Source: Liopterus haemorrhoidalis
Taxonomy: Eukaryota > Arthropoda > Insecta > Coleoptera > Dytiscidae
Assembly: GCA_963971575.1 (NCBI GenBank)
Contig: OZ020619.1
Location: forward strand, 20,466,813-20,530,812
Direction: 5' to 3'
Length of the DNA: 64,000 bases
Below the pieces are notes generated by a model. The model was given only the letters and a program-made list of their open reading frames with translations, ran no database searches and was not told where the DNA came from. Of this stretch, positions 36,281 through 47,901 are shown piece by piece; positions within the stretch are counted from its first letter, which is position 1; each line of letters starts with the position of its first letter. Position numbers and translations under genes: made by a program.

Positions 36281-36456
36281 GTATTTGTCCTGTGTAAATC
36301 GTACTCGATTCGCAGCGCTATCTACTCACTTCTTATTTGAAACAGACTATAAGTCTGTTTTTACACCGTGGCCCACAACATCCATGCTTTGACCGGGATT
36401 CGAACCCAGGACCTTTGGCTCGTGAAGCAGGAGCTCTACGCTACCAAGGCCGACAA
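36281..36456 (-). mobile_element. tRNA-derived SINE, minus strand
   Basis: On the minus strand the head reads GTCGGCCTTGGTAGCGTAGA (A box region) and then GGGTTCGAATCCCGG (B box), followed by a body with GTTGTGGGCCACGGTG and an inverted pair (ACAGACTTATAGTCTGT). It differs in head and body from the SINE at 29213, so it is another family. Its 3' end and duplication could not be fixed. Confidence 0.6.
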
Positions 36457-36660
36457 ATAGATTAAAATAGTTCACCTGAATCAATTCCAGTGGGGTTATT
36501 ACATTTGTACTGCCCCAGACATTTTGAGGGGTCTACCAATTAGGAATAAGTGACAAAACAAAAATACACATATTCAACTTTTATTTAGTTAATTTATATT
36601 ACAATTTTTGAACAAAATGTGAATTTATTTAATTTTTATAAAGATGTTTGGTAATATTAA

Positions 36661-36942
36661 TCGTACATATATAATTAGCTAGTGTGTGTTAGTGATCTGG
36701 GTAACACTGTGACATCAATTTTTCTTAAGGTTGTCGTGATTGGTTAACTGGGGACACCTTTTCTCTTGGTTGGCTGACAGGTGACACCCTCTCCCGTGAT
36801 TGGCTAACTGGTGATATCCTGTCTCGTGATTAGCTGACCGGTGACGAAATTAACATACGTTAAAAAATAAAACCAAATACATTTATAAACAATTGAAATT
36901 TTTATATTATAAATCCGTCATTGTTGACGGGTAATAACCTAG
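36661..36942 (+). mobile_element. Helitron family B, short copy (282 bp)
   Basis: It starts TCGTACATATATAATTAG right after A and ends CTAG (36939-36942) before T. A 6-bp-stem hairpin CCGTCA/TGACGG (36915-36930) sits 8 bases before CTAG. Copy 2 of the host repeat shows the site without the insert (34496/34497), confirming both ends to the base and the absence of a duplication. It contains the same GATTGGCTAAC-type blocks as 26960-27110, without the 120-bp array. Confidence 0.9.
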
Positions 36943-37703
36943 TTATTAAATAATTAATTAATTTATTACGCTGTTTCTATTCGTATCTCTTCTTATAACC
37001 AGTTACCATTTGTTTGAATGCTTGAAAGAAAAAAATTTTAATCATACGAAATTCAAAACATTAACGAAATGTTACTGAATTATGTGGAATATCATTGTTC
37101 TGTTCTTCATTATCATTGTCATCAATTATTTCTTCAAATAATATACCATTAAAATGTACTGCGATATTGTGAAGCACGGCAGAGGCATAAGTGATTTTTG
37201 TAGCTTTCAGAGAATTACAATTTTAAATAATGTATCTCAACAAAAACCAAAACTGCTCTTCAATACTCCATTTACTCAGTGGCAGCTGAGACAGGGAGGC
37301 GCTGGGACAGTGACCTCCTAAAAATTTTTAGTAAAAAAGCTAAATTTAATACTTTATTTATACTTCTTTAAAATTGCATTAAAGTAGCTAGATATATCTG
37401 CATATTTTTATTTTTATTATTTCTTATTCAAAGATTTTTCATATAAATGTTAGATTTAAAAAATTTAAATCAAGACAACTCTTCCGAGCGTTGTTGGACA
37501 CTCCACGGAGTGTCCAAAGATACAGCGTTGCCACATGCAATATCTAATGTTCTTATCTACTTATGTAGCAAAAATTTCCTAGTAACGGCAACAGCGGCGA
37601 AGGTTAGTGTTGCATGCATTAGTGAATTACGGCCGGTGTCCCGTAGCTTAGTTCGGTCGTTGTGATTTGTGACAAGTACTTAAACGTGAAAATGAATCGA
37701 ATG

Positions 37704-37758
37704 AAGCACGTTAGTTTTATTAAAATATACTGTATATTTTAATACAACTAACGTGCTT
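37704..37758. repeat. 55-bp near-perfect palindrome
   Basis: The arms start AAGCACGTTAGTT and pair with AACTAACGTGCTT: 27 bases each with one mismatch and a single central base. It lies within the hAT element, 24 bases before family S copy C. Confidence 0.85.
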
Positions 37759-37781
37759 AACTATGAAACAAAATTATTAAT

Positions 37782-38423
37782 AAAAAATCAGCTGTGGCCA
37801 CCACAGGACCGACCGCCATTATAAAGTACTTGTATAAAATATATTCTAGCAGCAGAGTAGAAATAATTTGGCCTAATATTTTCTAACAGAGATATTATTT
37901 ATCATGACCATGGAAACGTTACATATAAGTATGAAAATTTGAGACTGAAAAAATTTTACAAAAATTTACGACAAATTTTTCGAAATTTTTCGTTTCATCA
38001 AAAAACATCTCAAATAAAAGTTATTAGTTATTGCATTTATAGCAACTTTTGTTAAATACATTTTTTCGAAATATTTTTCTGTTGCTAAATATTCGCAAAA
38101 ATCTTAAAATCGACACGAGTAAACTCCCATTTTTAGTCAACCGATTTTTACCAAAAGTTGATCAACTCGTGCCATTGATGGCAGAAGTTTAAATATGAAG
38201 TTTCATAAAAATCCTTTTAGCCGAATTTGCTCTATACGTGTACACAGACAGACAAGCGGACGGACGGACAGATGGACAGACGGACGGACAGACAGACCGA
38301 CAGACATCGTGCTAAAAATAGTCAAAACGTTATGTAGGGACCTCAATTCGTGGAGATCCATCGAAATCTCGAAATCGGTATGATCAAAATACCTCCCTTA
38401 TATATGTTGGCGGTCGGTAAAAA
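37782..38423 (-). mobile_element. Family S repeat, copy C
   Basis: Minus-strand copy. Its 3' end (AAAAAATCAGCTGTGGCC, 37783) and 5' end (GTTGGCGGTCGGTAAAAA, 38406-38423) match the family. The microsatellite part is a short ACAG/ACGG run (38245-38310). Nested in the hAT element, so younger than it. Confidence 0.7.
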
Positions 38424-38892
38424 TATGGGTCCTCATCGGCCAAAATTGATTATTTCCCAACAGGATAAAAATGGAAATAGAACATTTAATAGAAAGTTTA
38501 GTGAAAAACAATATTTAAATACAAGTTGGTTGTGTGGATGTGATAAATAAAATGTTTTTTTTTTTGTTTCCTGTGTTTGATTTGTTCATCAGACGCATAT
38601 GAAATAAAGACAGTAAATAGTGTTGAAGATATTAAACATTGCAAAGATAAAGTTCTTAAACATAATGTGTCTCATAAACATATGCATTATTCGGTCAAAT
38701 TTGCCATGCTGGGATCGGTAAATATACGATTTCAACTTGATACTGCGTATAAACTTTCAATTAAAGAACATAACTAAAAGGTTAAATCTAATATTTAAAT
38801 ACATGTGAATATGTGTAGGTATCTGCTTAATTAATAACCAAATATGTTATGTTTCTGACTACAAAGCATTGTCTTAATAATATTGCAATTTT

Positions 38893-38924
38893 AATAATAA
38901 TAATAATAATAATAATAATAGAAG
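38893..38924. repeat. (AAT)n microsatellite
   Basis: About 10 units of taa/aat within the hAT element. Confidence 0.85.
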
Positions 38925-39530
38925 TAATAACTACAAAAATGATAATAATATTGACCATAAATCTTAATAAAAGTGCCAGATTTGTCAGTTTTTCTAGTTG
39001 CAGAACATATTTTCAGGTATTTTTTATTTATTTACTTTTTTCTCGTATAACTATATTTTAATAGATATATATGGGAAAAAAGTGTCCCCCCAAATATTTT
39101 ACTCACCAGCCGCTACTGCATTTACTTCCTTTCTATACAATTTCTTGAACTTGGGTCTGGTAAGTCAAAAAGGTTACATGTATCACAATGATGACGAAGG
39201 ACCATTCTTAGCTGTACTGTAAAGAATTCACTTTAAAAAGCAATAAAGTTTGAATTTTGTCTTATAATAATTAATATTCTTACCATCTTATATTTTATTC
39301 AATTTCTTTTAATAACATGATGTTTGCTAATATAGGATTAGCAATTTTTCCAAACTAAACACCAGGGTTAACTTTTAAAGACATCGTTTTGGTAGGCGCT
39401 TATTGTAGAACGTTAGCTAGATATTTTAACGAATTTACGTTTAAAATTGTGTTAAAATAATTAACGTCAGATTTTGATGTTAAAATTCACACACATCTTA
39501 CTTAGAGAATAGACCAGAATTTGAGTTACC

Positions 39531-41769
39531 AATACAAGGTTATAATAACAAAATATATATATATATATATATATTTAAAAAAATTTCTTCTTTAATCGTC
39601 AGTTTTTGGAGACAGGAAATTAATACAATATGGTATCTCTGGAACGTTTCGCGTATTTTATTCTAGTATACGCATCATCAGCCAGTGTAGATAGTAGTAC
39701 AAATATGGTCAAGATATAAAAAAAATTGTAGTCGAAAAGACAGTCAGGTGTTAAAAATAAATAAAAATTGAATAAAATTAACACTGTGACCATATCACCT
39801 GAGTACGACAGGAACTATAAATAATAGTTTTTGTCGCGTTTATATTAATTTCTAGCATATCACTACTTATCTATTAAGGGTATAATGTAGACAATTGAAA
39901 AGTCCGTCATTCTGCGCGGGGTGCGGTGGCGAGATAACTTATTACGTCATTGGGGGCGTGGCTACACAGGCTACTTCGAGGTGGGGGAACCTTGAAGTAG
40001 CTTACAGGGAGAGGGAAAAGTACTAATAATAAATCTACTAATTTATAAATCTACTTGTATGTTTCTGAATCATAAAATAAAGACTAAATATATTCGAATC
40101 AATTTGATTTTTTTTTTTAATTTCAAGATATGAAAGAAACATTTTTATTTATTTTTAATTTTCAATTTTACAGCGCTTAACTTTTTTTTAACTTCACATC
40201 ACTGTTACTCAGTAATTGAATAAAAATTACAAATTTTAACTTTTAAATAAGCCCTTGTATGTGAAAAGTGATTAATATTTATTACCAATTCTGATTTTAC
40301 AGATAATTTTGTAGAAATAATAGTTTTTTTTTTATCATCAAAAAATTATGTTAATAATCATTAATGTAATAATAATAATATGTGAGAAGAAGTTTCTCCC
40401 CAATGCCCCCCCGCTATGTCTCTGAACCTTATTGTAGACCGGTGGTTCTCAACATTTTTTCTTGACGTACTCCTTGGCGTGTCAGAAATTTAAGCATCCC
40501 TAAAATTATAGTAGGGGAGATAAATAGGAAATTCAAAATTAATTTAAAAATTAGTATAGTTATAAGCTTTATTATGCACACAAAACATTACATTACAAAA
40601 TAAAAAAATATATATATTCGTAATGTTAAATTAGACAATTTTAAAAACAAAAGCGACAAAAAAAACTTTCTATTTTCTATTACTATTTGTTAAACAGTTC
40701 GTAGACTATATATACGGTTACCTCACTTCGGTTTGGAAGTTGATTCAATAGGTTAAATAACAAGTATAAATAACTTCGTTTAAATAACATCCACAATCGT
40801 TGTGTATTAGGCATAAGGAAGTAGTACCGTGTGAGTCCGTACAGCCTACGGACCGTAACTTAAGAGGATCCTGCACTGTTTACGAAAGTAAATCACTGTA
40901 TATGTAAATAACTGATAAAGAAAAACGAAATTAAAACAAATAATACAACTGAATCAACCCATAATCAATTCACATATATTTTATTTGACGTTGGTCAATG
41001 AAATGTGTAAAAACTGCGCACCCGAGATTTTATAACATAATTAATAATTATTTCATAAAATTACAGATTTTACTCATGCTATTCAATGGATCAAAATCTA
41101 ACAAAAATATAAGTATGTAAAGATCATAGATTGTTCCTTGTTTCAGTTGTATTTTTTATATGGTACAGTTTTTTTTTTTTCATTTAGTTCCTTTTTTAAT
41201 TTTTTGGGTTTTCTTTATGATTATTTAATCTGGGAACGGATTAATAAATTTTCTATAAGATATAATGAAAAATTGGGTTTCTAAATACATACTTTAAGAT
41301 ACGAACCGCGGTCAGGAACAAATTAAGTTTGTAAGTCAAGGTGCCATTGATATCAAAATGTGCAACCAAAATCAGTTATAGATGTTTTCAGATGTGTAAG
41401 AAAGTTAATCAAGTATAGAAGCTGTTAAAAATATTAGTAACGTTAACAGTAAACAACGTACTGCTGAACGATCATTTTCTAGGTTTAATTATTTAAAAAT
41501 CTATCTCCGAAACACCGTCTTTAAACAAGTAAAAATATTGAAAAATTGACTTTCTTTGTTATTTATATACAAATATATATGCATATATGAAGCTTAAAAT
41601 ATTTTGCAGAAGTCCAAAAGAAGACTGAATATTATTATATAATCAATTAGTGTGTACATCTTTAAATTAAATTTTGTATTTAATATGTACAAGATTAATT
41701 AAGACAAAAAAATTATATGTTTGATCTAAATAAAAATAGAAAAACTTTATAATAACTTAGAATATGTAT
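39531..41769. other. Non-coding AT-rich stretch
   Basis: Holds (AT)n at 39550-39573 and a GC-richer piece at 39900-40020 with the short stem CTACTTC/GAAGTAG. The left member of an inverted-repeat pair lies at 40095-40335. CGGTGGTTCTCAACATTTTT at 40440 resembles a lone hAT terminus. No gene. Confidence 0.4.
40095..40335. repeat. Left member of a long inverted-repeat pair
   Basis: It matches the complement of about 43240-43530. Shared blocks are ATCAATTTGATTTTTTTTTT, AACTTCACATCACTGTTACT, and GCCCTTGT followed by TTAATATTTA. The two copies are diverged and about 3 kb apart, most likely two insertions of one unknown repeat in opposite orientation. Confidence 0.65.
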
Positions 41770-41856
41770 ATCTAAGAGTTTGTTTTGGCGCCCCTAACAG
41801 CTTGCGCCCTGGGCCTGTGCCCCTGTCACCCCTGCCTTTCACCGCTACAGCCTGGG
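41770..41856. mobile_element. Truncated hAT MITE right end
   Basis: GCGCCCTGGGCCTGTGCCCC then CCTGCCTTTCACCGCTAC closely matches the right end of the MITE at 4265-4654 (4608-4654). No left end is found. Confidence 0.5.
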
Positions 41857-41922
41857 GCACAACAATTGTTGTTTTTGTAACTAGGTATTAGAAATTACAA
41901 TTCGATGTATGTAGTACAGTTT

Positions 41923-42444
41923 CAGGTGCGCACACAAGACTGTGGTCCTCAGGCCCGGACCCCCCCAGGAACCATAAAATCATATACTTATTTAATAAAA
42001 ATTAAGCAACTGAAAGTAGAAATCACATTTTTTATTGATACAAAACTAATTATATGCAAAATTAAATTAATATATAAGCCCACCCCTCTCATAAATAAAC
42101 AATAAAAAATTTGGTATAATTTTATGCATAATTTTTCGAAAAGCCCCCCACCAAGACCAAGCCCGCACAAAGGGGACCAGACCCCCCCTCCCCATTATAG
42201 CAAACATCGTATATTTGTACCTATAAAAATTCCCTTTTTATTGAAAAAAAAAACAAATTATAATCAATATTAAATTAATATATAAGCCTACCCCGCCCGT
42301 AAAAAGACAATAATAAATTTGTATTATTTTACGGATATTTTTTTCGATTTAGACCCCCATACCATTTTTCTGTGTGCGCGCCTGTCCCAGACCTTTTTTC
42401 TGTGTGCGCGCCTGTCCTAGACCATTTTTCTGTGTACGCGCCTG
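41923..42444. mobile_element. hAT-like MITE
   Basis: Ends CAGGTGCGCACACA and TGTGTACGCGCCTG, with the perfect 8-bp duplication tacagttt at 41915-41922 and 42445-42452. Near the right end a ~30-bp motif (TTTTTCTGTGTGCGCGCCTG) is repeated three times, the last forming the terminus. Open frames on both strands lack domains. Confidence 0.9.
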
Positions 42445-42452
42445 TACAGTTT

Positions 42453-44257
42453 CAATTCTATGTCCATTTTTAAAATTGCAGGTGTTACGTTATCTTTAGG
42501 CAAGATAAATACGATCGTAAAATCTGAAACCTTATTGTTCGTTTATTTTATGGCAATCGTTATAAATTTTGTTTACTTTGAGTGTTTACATTGTTAAATA
42601 AAAAAATTTACTAAAAGAACGAAGAAAGGAGAAATTATTCTAATATTTGAAAATGTTACATATTTTCTATATATAATTATATGTAGGTAATTCAGTTCAT
42701 TTTAAGTGTAATTTTATTTAAACACGTAAATTCTACACCACAAACTGTTTTATTCCACAGATAATGCAATACTGAAAATGACTCATAAATTGAAACAATT
42801 ACTACAATTACTAGTTTTTAAAATTTCCAACCATTTTTTTTAAATCCCGTATGTAGCAATACATTAACAAAGTAATTATAAAATGTATTCTATCTAATGG
42901 AGGGTACATCTATAACAATTTCAAAGGAGACACTGCCAATAAATTAATATTATAATAATAATTAAATATACATACTCCCGTAAGTTCTTACTTTTTTTTT
43001 TTTGGCGGCATGTAAATTTACCTTTGACCTTTTACCTCTTCGGTTGCCCATTTTTATAAATCAATAGAAAATTATTGAATAGAACAACTTTTAAGCATAG
43101 TCAACTAAATAAACACCGAATTCAAAGATATGGCAGAAAATTAAGGCGGAGCTTAGAGACTCCCTCTACTATTACTAGATTAGTTTAAAACCACGCTACC
43201 AGATGGATACATCTCTCGATGCTTGTAAATGCCAGTATTTCATATAAATAGTGTTTCGGTGTGGGCAAAAGAATTGGTGCTAAATATTAATTAATTTTCA
43301 TAAACAAGGGCTCATTTTAAAGATAAAAGTACAATCTATAGGATTTCAGCTATGGAAATTGCAATTGTTATTGATTTACGGAGTAACAGTGATGTGAAGT
43401 TAGACAAAGTTTAGGACACTGTAAAACTGAAAATTAAAAATAAAACCAAATTTTACTACTGAAATCCAACGGGGCCAATCTTTATCTTCAAATTAAAAAA
43501 AAAATCAAATTGATCCGACAACATTTGGTTCAAATTCTTTGTCCCTTCCAAATGCACGTTTCCGTTGCGCGTAACCTAGGTACATTACGCTCTTAAAATT
43601 ACCATATATTGTTGAAAGCAGCCAACTTCGCAGCCCTGTGTAATTAATAATTATTATCCGTAACTCCCCAACTATTCATATAAATGAAAAATGCATAGAA
43701 ATGATAGATTTGTATTCCTACTATAAACTTTTTTGACATATATGATTTAGCTGTTAAGTTCATAATAAGGGAGACATGTAGCATTTAGTTTAAGAGTGTC
43801 TCCCCCCCCCCCCCCCTGTAACTCCCCAAATATTTATCTAATTGACAAAATGCATTTAACAAAAATATTTGTTTTCTTATTAATAAACAAATTTTGTTTT
43901 ATACATTTTTCTGTTAAGTCAATAATAAGGGAGATATTTTAAATTTTTTAAATTTTTAACCCCGAAATCCCTCCCTAAATAAAAATTTTGATTTTGAGAT
44001 ATCTTATACCCTATGTTCGAATCCTGGTTTTATTATATCCTCACACCAAATTACGTGAAAAAGAAATAATATTTTTGCGGATATTGGCCTATAATCATCT
44101 GAAACGTATAGAAAACAAACATAAAGCCGAAAAAATAAAAAACAGATATAGTCTAATTTTATTAATATAGATTCTGTATTGAGACGTGACATTACCGTTG
44201 GCGGCGCTGTACTTCAAGGCAATATGGCTGTCGTGTCTAGTATTCAGCTGTCAATAT
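42453..44257. other. Non-coding stretch with repeat pieces
   Basis: Contains the right member of the inverted-repeat pair (43240-43530), a C-homopolymer at 43803-43817, and a loosely duplicated 'taactccccaa' block (43672 and 43820). No gene is recognised; the overlapping frames near 43988-44192 are on opposite strands with no domain. Confidence 0.4.
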
Positions 44258-44723
44258 CAGGGCTTCAAACCGGAACTGAACCGAAAACCGAAAAAAAAAA
44301 TTTCTTTTCGTTATTTTTGTCGGAACGAAAACCGGAACTGAACCGAAAAAAAATATCGGTTTATTTCGGCTCAGATAAAGTTTATGGGAGTGAATATAAA
44401 ATACATTTTATTTAAAATTATTTTTTAAACTGATGAGCAGAAAAAAATCGTAATTTTTTTAACAAAAAAAAAAATTGCGCTTCTATTATTTCCGGGGGGG
44501 GGGGCATTTCGGGGGGTGAACGGGCGTTCAACCCTTTCTCCTGGCAGCGGCATGCTATGATTATTACAAAATAAGGAATAAAATGTTCTTCTAAATTATA
44601 GTAGAAAACCGAAAAAAAAACGTTATTTTTGCCGCAACGAAAACCGGAACCGAACTGATATATATAATTTTAATTGAACCGGAACGAAAACCGAAACGAA
44701 AAAAATAACGGTTCGAAGCCCTG
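44258..44723. mobile_element. hAT-like MITE
   Basis: Ends CAGGGCTTCAAACCGG and CGGTTCGAAGCCCTG, with the perfect 8-bp duplication gtcaatat at 44250-44257 and 44724-44731. The interior repeats CCGGAACTGAACCGAAAA-type motifs in both halves. Non-coding. Confidence 0.9.
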
Positions 44724-44731
44724 GTCAATAT

Positions 44732-45617
44732 GTTAACAGCGAACAGGTTAATTTTAGCACAGTACATTTTTATTTAATGAAAATGTATCTATTGACATTC
44801 TAACAAAAAATCAACACTAGAACATATGTAATAATTTCAAACAGTACTACAGTCGCGTAGTACAATATTTGACAGTATTTTTCATATACACGGGTCGAAA
44901 TGTGAATTGTATATGCAAAATAAATGTCCAAATGTTCTTAGTCAGTTTGTATTATAAATTTGAACTCTCTAGGTCCAACCGTTTGGCCACAATTTCTACA
45001 GCCAAATAGATAGACAGAGAGAGTTGTACATCAATGTGAGAGTTCCATGGTTGTACATACGACAACTGACAAATGTTTGGTGTAATAATAACAATAGGAG
45101 CAATGACACCCAAATAATATAATATAAAACTCATGTTGGTTTTTATAGACGCGTTATTAGACTATTATTATAGAGATACACAGAATTACTATTAATTAAT
45201 TTGCATGTGTTAACATTATATCGATAAATGAAAGTTATACTTTACGTGATTTCCTGAAAACACAAAGTCACCAACATAAGATCGTAAGGTTAAACTAAGT
45301 GAAAAATTCTGTCTGCGTTTACGACAGAGGTTATTTTCTCAGTTAAGTAATTGATCCTTGACTTAAACAAAATGGTATTGCCTTCTGAGTCTAAAAAAGT
45401 AATCAACTGTTTGCATAAGACTACAAATAATTTCCTTAACTGATTCATGTCCTAAAGAGTTCCTGAAATGATTTCTTTTTTAAAAAATTACCTAATTGAA
45501 AACAGTGAAATAAATGCTCCCCGGTTATATCTAAATAATATAACGGAATTGAAGGCACTCTTTAAAACATTTTGAAAAAGGAAGTAATAAAAAGACACGG
45601 TTATTGTTTCATTTTTA
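44732..45617. other. Non-coding stretch
   Basis: A block 'aactctctaggtccaaccg' near 44962 recurs as 'aactctctaggtttagccg' near 47560, suggesting fragments of one unknown repeat. No gene. Confidence 0.35.
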
Positions 45618-46140
45618 CTTGCCCGACCTTAATATATAAGGGGCAAGTATTGTAATCGCGAAAATTTTCGATGTCGAGATTTTGACGGATGACCACGTTT
45701 CATGGTCCAGGGAATCCAAAAAACCTATTTTCAGAGTGCCGTCTGTATGTGTGTGTGTCTGTGTGTGTGTCTGTGTGTGTGTCTGTGTGTATACACGATA
45801 ACTCAAAAACGGTTTAACTTCAGTTCGTTCTGGTACTAAAAAATTCTCCTATTAAATGGGAAGAACCCTATTGTTTTTTATGAAAATCGGTTAACTAGAA
45901 ATGGGAGTTTAGTCGTGTCGATTTTAAGATTTTTGCGAATATTTAGCAACAGAAAAATATTTCGAAAAAATTTATTGAACAAAAGTTACTATAAATGCAA
46001 TAACTAATAACTTTTATTTGAGACGTTTTTTGATAAAACGAAAATATTTCGAAAAATTTTTGTAAAATTATTTAAAATTTTTCCAAGTCTCAATTTTTTC
46101 ATACTTATATGTAACGTTTCCATGGTCATAATAATTAATT
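45618..46140 (+). mobile_element. Family S, divergent copy
   Basis: The 5' part differs (CCCGACCTTAATATATAAGG, GGCAAGTATTGTAATCGCG) and its microsatellite is TGTGTGTC rather than TCTG. From about 45885 it matches the other copies (AAATGGGAGTTTAGTCGTG; AGCAACAGAAAAATATTTCG; GTAACGTTTCCATGGTCAT). It lacks the GGCGGTCGG 3' end. A subfamily or truncated relative. Confidence 0.6.
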
Positions 46141-47654
46141 CGTAACTAGTAAAGCAAGCCTTGGACAAAAATTTGTATAGAACATAATTTTTGATTTTGA
46201 ACATGTATTTTTGAAGATTTATCTAAATATTTAAATTTTTTTTTTTTTTTAAATTTACATTTTTTTTTAAATATTTTTTTTATGGGAGGGCAAGTTTAGC
46301 GGAGTTTTCCCTTCGCCACTGGTTTTTAAATGTATTGTATTAATACGTATTTCGGCTTATTATGCCATATTCAATATACAAAGATAAGACCGAAATATAT
46401 ACCTACTAGTAGATACAATAAACAGGATTTAAATGAGAGGAAAACATAAAGTATTAAAAAGGTGATAGAAGCGGAGACCAATGAACCTAACTAATTATTC
46501 TAACTGGTCATTCATTACTTTTTTTTTTTTAGTAGTAGCTTATTTTTAATCTCCATCGCTTTTAACATGTCTACTTTTTATTCTTCGATTGTACATGTAA
46601 TCAGGGCCGTTCTAAACAATTTTGGCGCCTGTGGCATATAATATCAACGGCGCACCTTAAAACATCATAAGTGATGAGCGAAAAATAAAGGGAAATACCA
46701 TTCAAAATTCGAATGTTTTTTTTACCTTGTTGAAGTTGAATTCTGATTCTTATTGTTGATTAAGTGTTCTGCAACATTTGAAAACGTTTTGTTAACTTTA
46801 CATGCCCTTATGTGTTTCGTAATTCTAACATTAAAATTTCTTTCGGTGTTTTCTATGTAAATTAAATCTCAATCGTTGCAGCTAATTTCGCATACTTAAT
46901 GCTATGTAGTGACATAAGTTTTCTTTATTTTATTGTTTACTTGCATAGGTTTACCTAATTTTTAAGGTAAATTTGTTGTGAAAAGCTGCTTGAATATTCT
47001 GTTTTCTGAAGTGGCTGGCTATTTTGTAACTAGAATAATGGAATTAGTCGAAATTTTGGAATTTAAATTTATTCGTATTATATTTAATGCTTTTAAGGTT
47101 TCGTAGGTATAACCAAGAAATTCTTATATCGTGACTTACTGGTTTGCTTGTCTTTCTCTACAATAAAAATTGTAGCTAAACTGCTGGAATTAGAACAGAG
47201 ATGGACCTGTGAAAATTTTATTGGCACGCAGGTGATTTGAAAACAATTATTTTAGAGGGAATACTCGGATATGATCAGAGATACATAAAAAAACTAGTTC
47301 AACGACTCTTGACCAAAATGAAAAAAGTTTCAATTTTAGGTGATATACAAAATTTTACTCATTTTTATATAAAATCCTCTGTGCTAAAAGATGATGAATA
47401 ATCTTATCTTTAAAAAATGTTATTACTTAACTGATAACGATTTTTTTTTTTTCATTGAGCACATATTTTTTTATATTTTTAGGGGGATATGTTTTTAAAT
47501 GTTTCAGTATTTTTCCTATATGCGGGTCAAAGAGTTGTATAAGCATGCCAAATTTCAACTCTCTAGGTTTAGCCGTTTAGCTACAATTTTTACCGAACAG
47601 ACATACTCAGCAATTTGACAGTCGTATAGACTGCCCAAAATTCTATGCTATCGA
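46141..47654. other. Non-coding AT-rich stretch
   Basis: CAGGGCCGTTCTAAACAATT at 46611 looks like a hAT MITE left end without a visible partner. No gene, RNA or tandem array is seen. Confidence 0.35.
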
Positions 47655-47901
47655 CAGGGCCGGAGCGAGGGTCTTTGGCGCCCGTATGCAAGATTTAATG
47701 GAGCGCTTCCAGACAGGGAGTGAAGACCTAAACAAAACCAAGGTCTTCACTTCTAAATTTCAAGTGAAGACCTAAAAAAAAGGTCTTCACTTCTAATTTC
47801 CAAGTGAAGACCTAACAAAAAAAGGTCCTCACTTTTAACCTTGGCGCGCCCTCTGGCCCTAATGCCTTGCATACCCTGCAAACGGCGTTCCTCCGACCCT
47901 G
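47655..47901. mobile_element. hAT-like MITE
   Basis: Ends CAGGGCCGGAGCGAGGGTC and GGCGTTCCTCCGACCCTG, with the perfect 8-bp duplication gctatcga at 47647-47654 and 47902-47909. It contains three repeats of 'caagtgaagacctaa' followed by 'ggtcttcactt'. It lies at the truncated edge of the mariner remnant. Confidence 0.9.

Larger units (their letters stand above)
37277..39118. mobile_element. hAT-like non-autonomous element, 1.84 kb
   Basis: Ends CAGTGGCAGCTGAG and CACCAGCCGCTACTG, with the perfect 8-bp duplication catttact at 37269-37276 and 39119-39126. The host copy at 34715-34722 shows the single empty-site octamer. It contains family S copy C, a 55-bp palindrome and an (AAT)n run. Short frames have no hAT transposase features. 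Confidence 0.85.
36600..39530 (-). pseudogene. PIF/Harbinger remnant, copy 3, split by two insertions
   Basis: It is homologous to 34430-35110. Minus-strand reading across 39200-39119 and then 37276-37080 gives YQTQVQEIV, WSIEEQFWFLLRY, SLKATKITYASAVLHNIAV and HFNGILFEEI, the C-terminal part of a HARBI1-like transposase with stops. A hAT element (37277-39118) lies inside this reading, and Helitron 36661-36942 lies just beyond its 3' side. After removing both, the segment lines up with copy 2. The N-terminal and catalytic parts are missing. Confidence 0.65.

Noticed and set aside
36380..36456. tRNA gene on the minus strand
   Set aside because: Same reasoning: promoter boxes but no convincing acceptor or anticodon stems, and a non-tRNA body follows.
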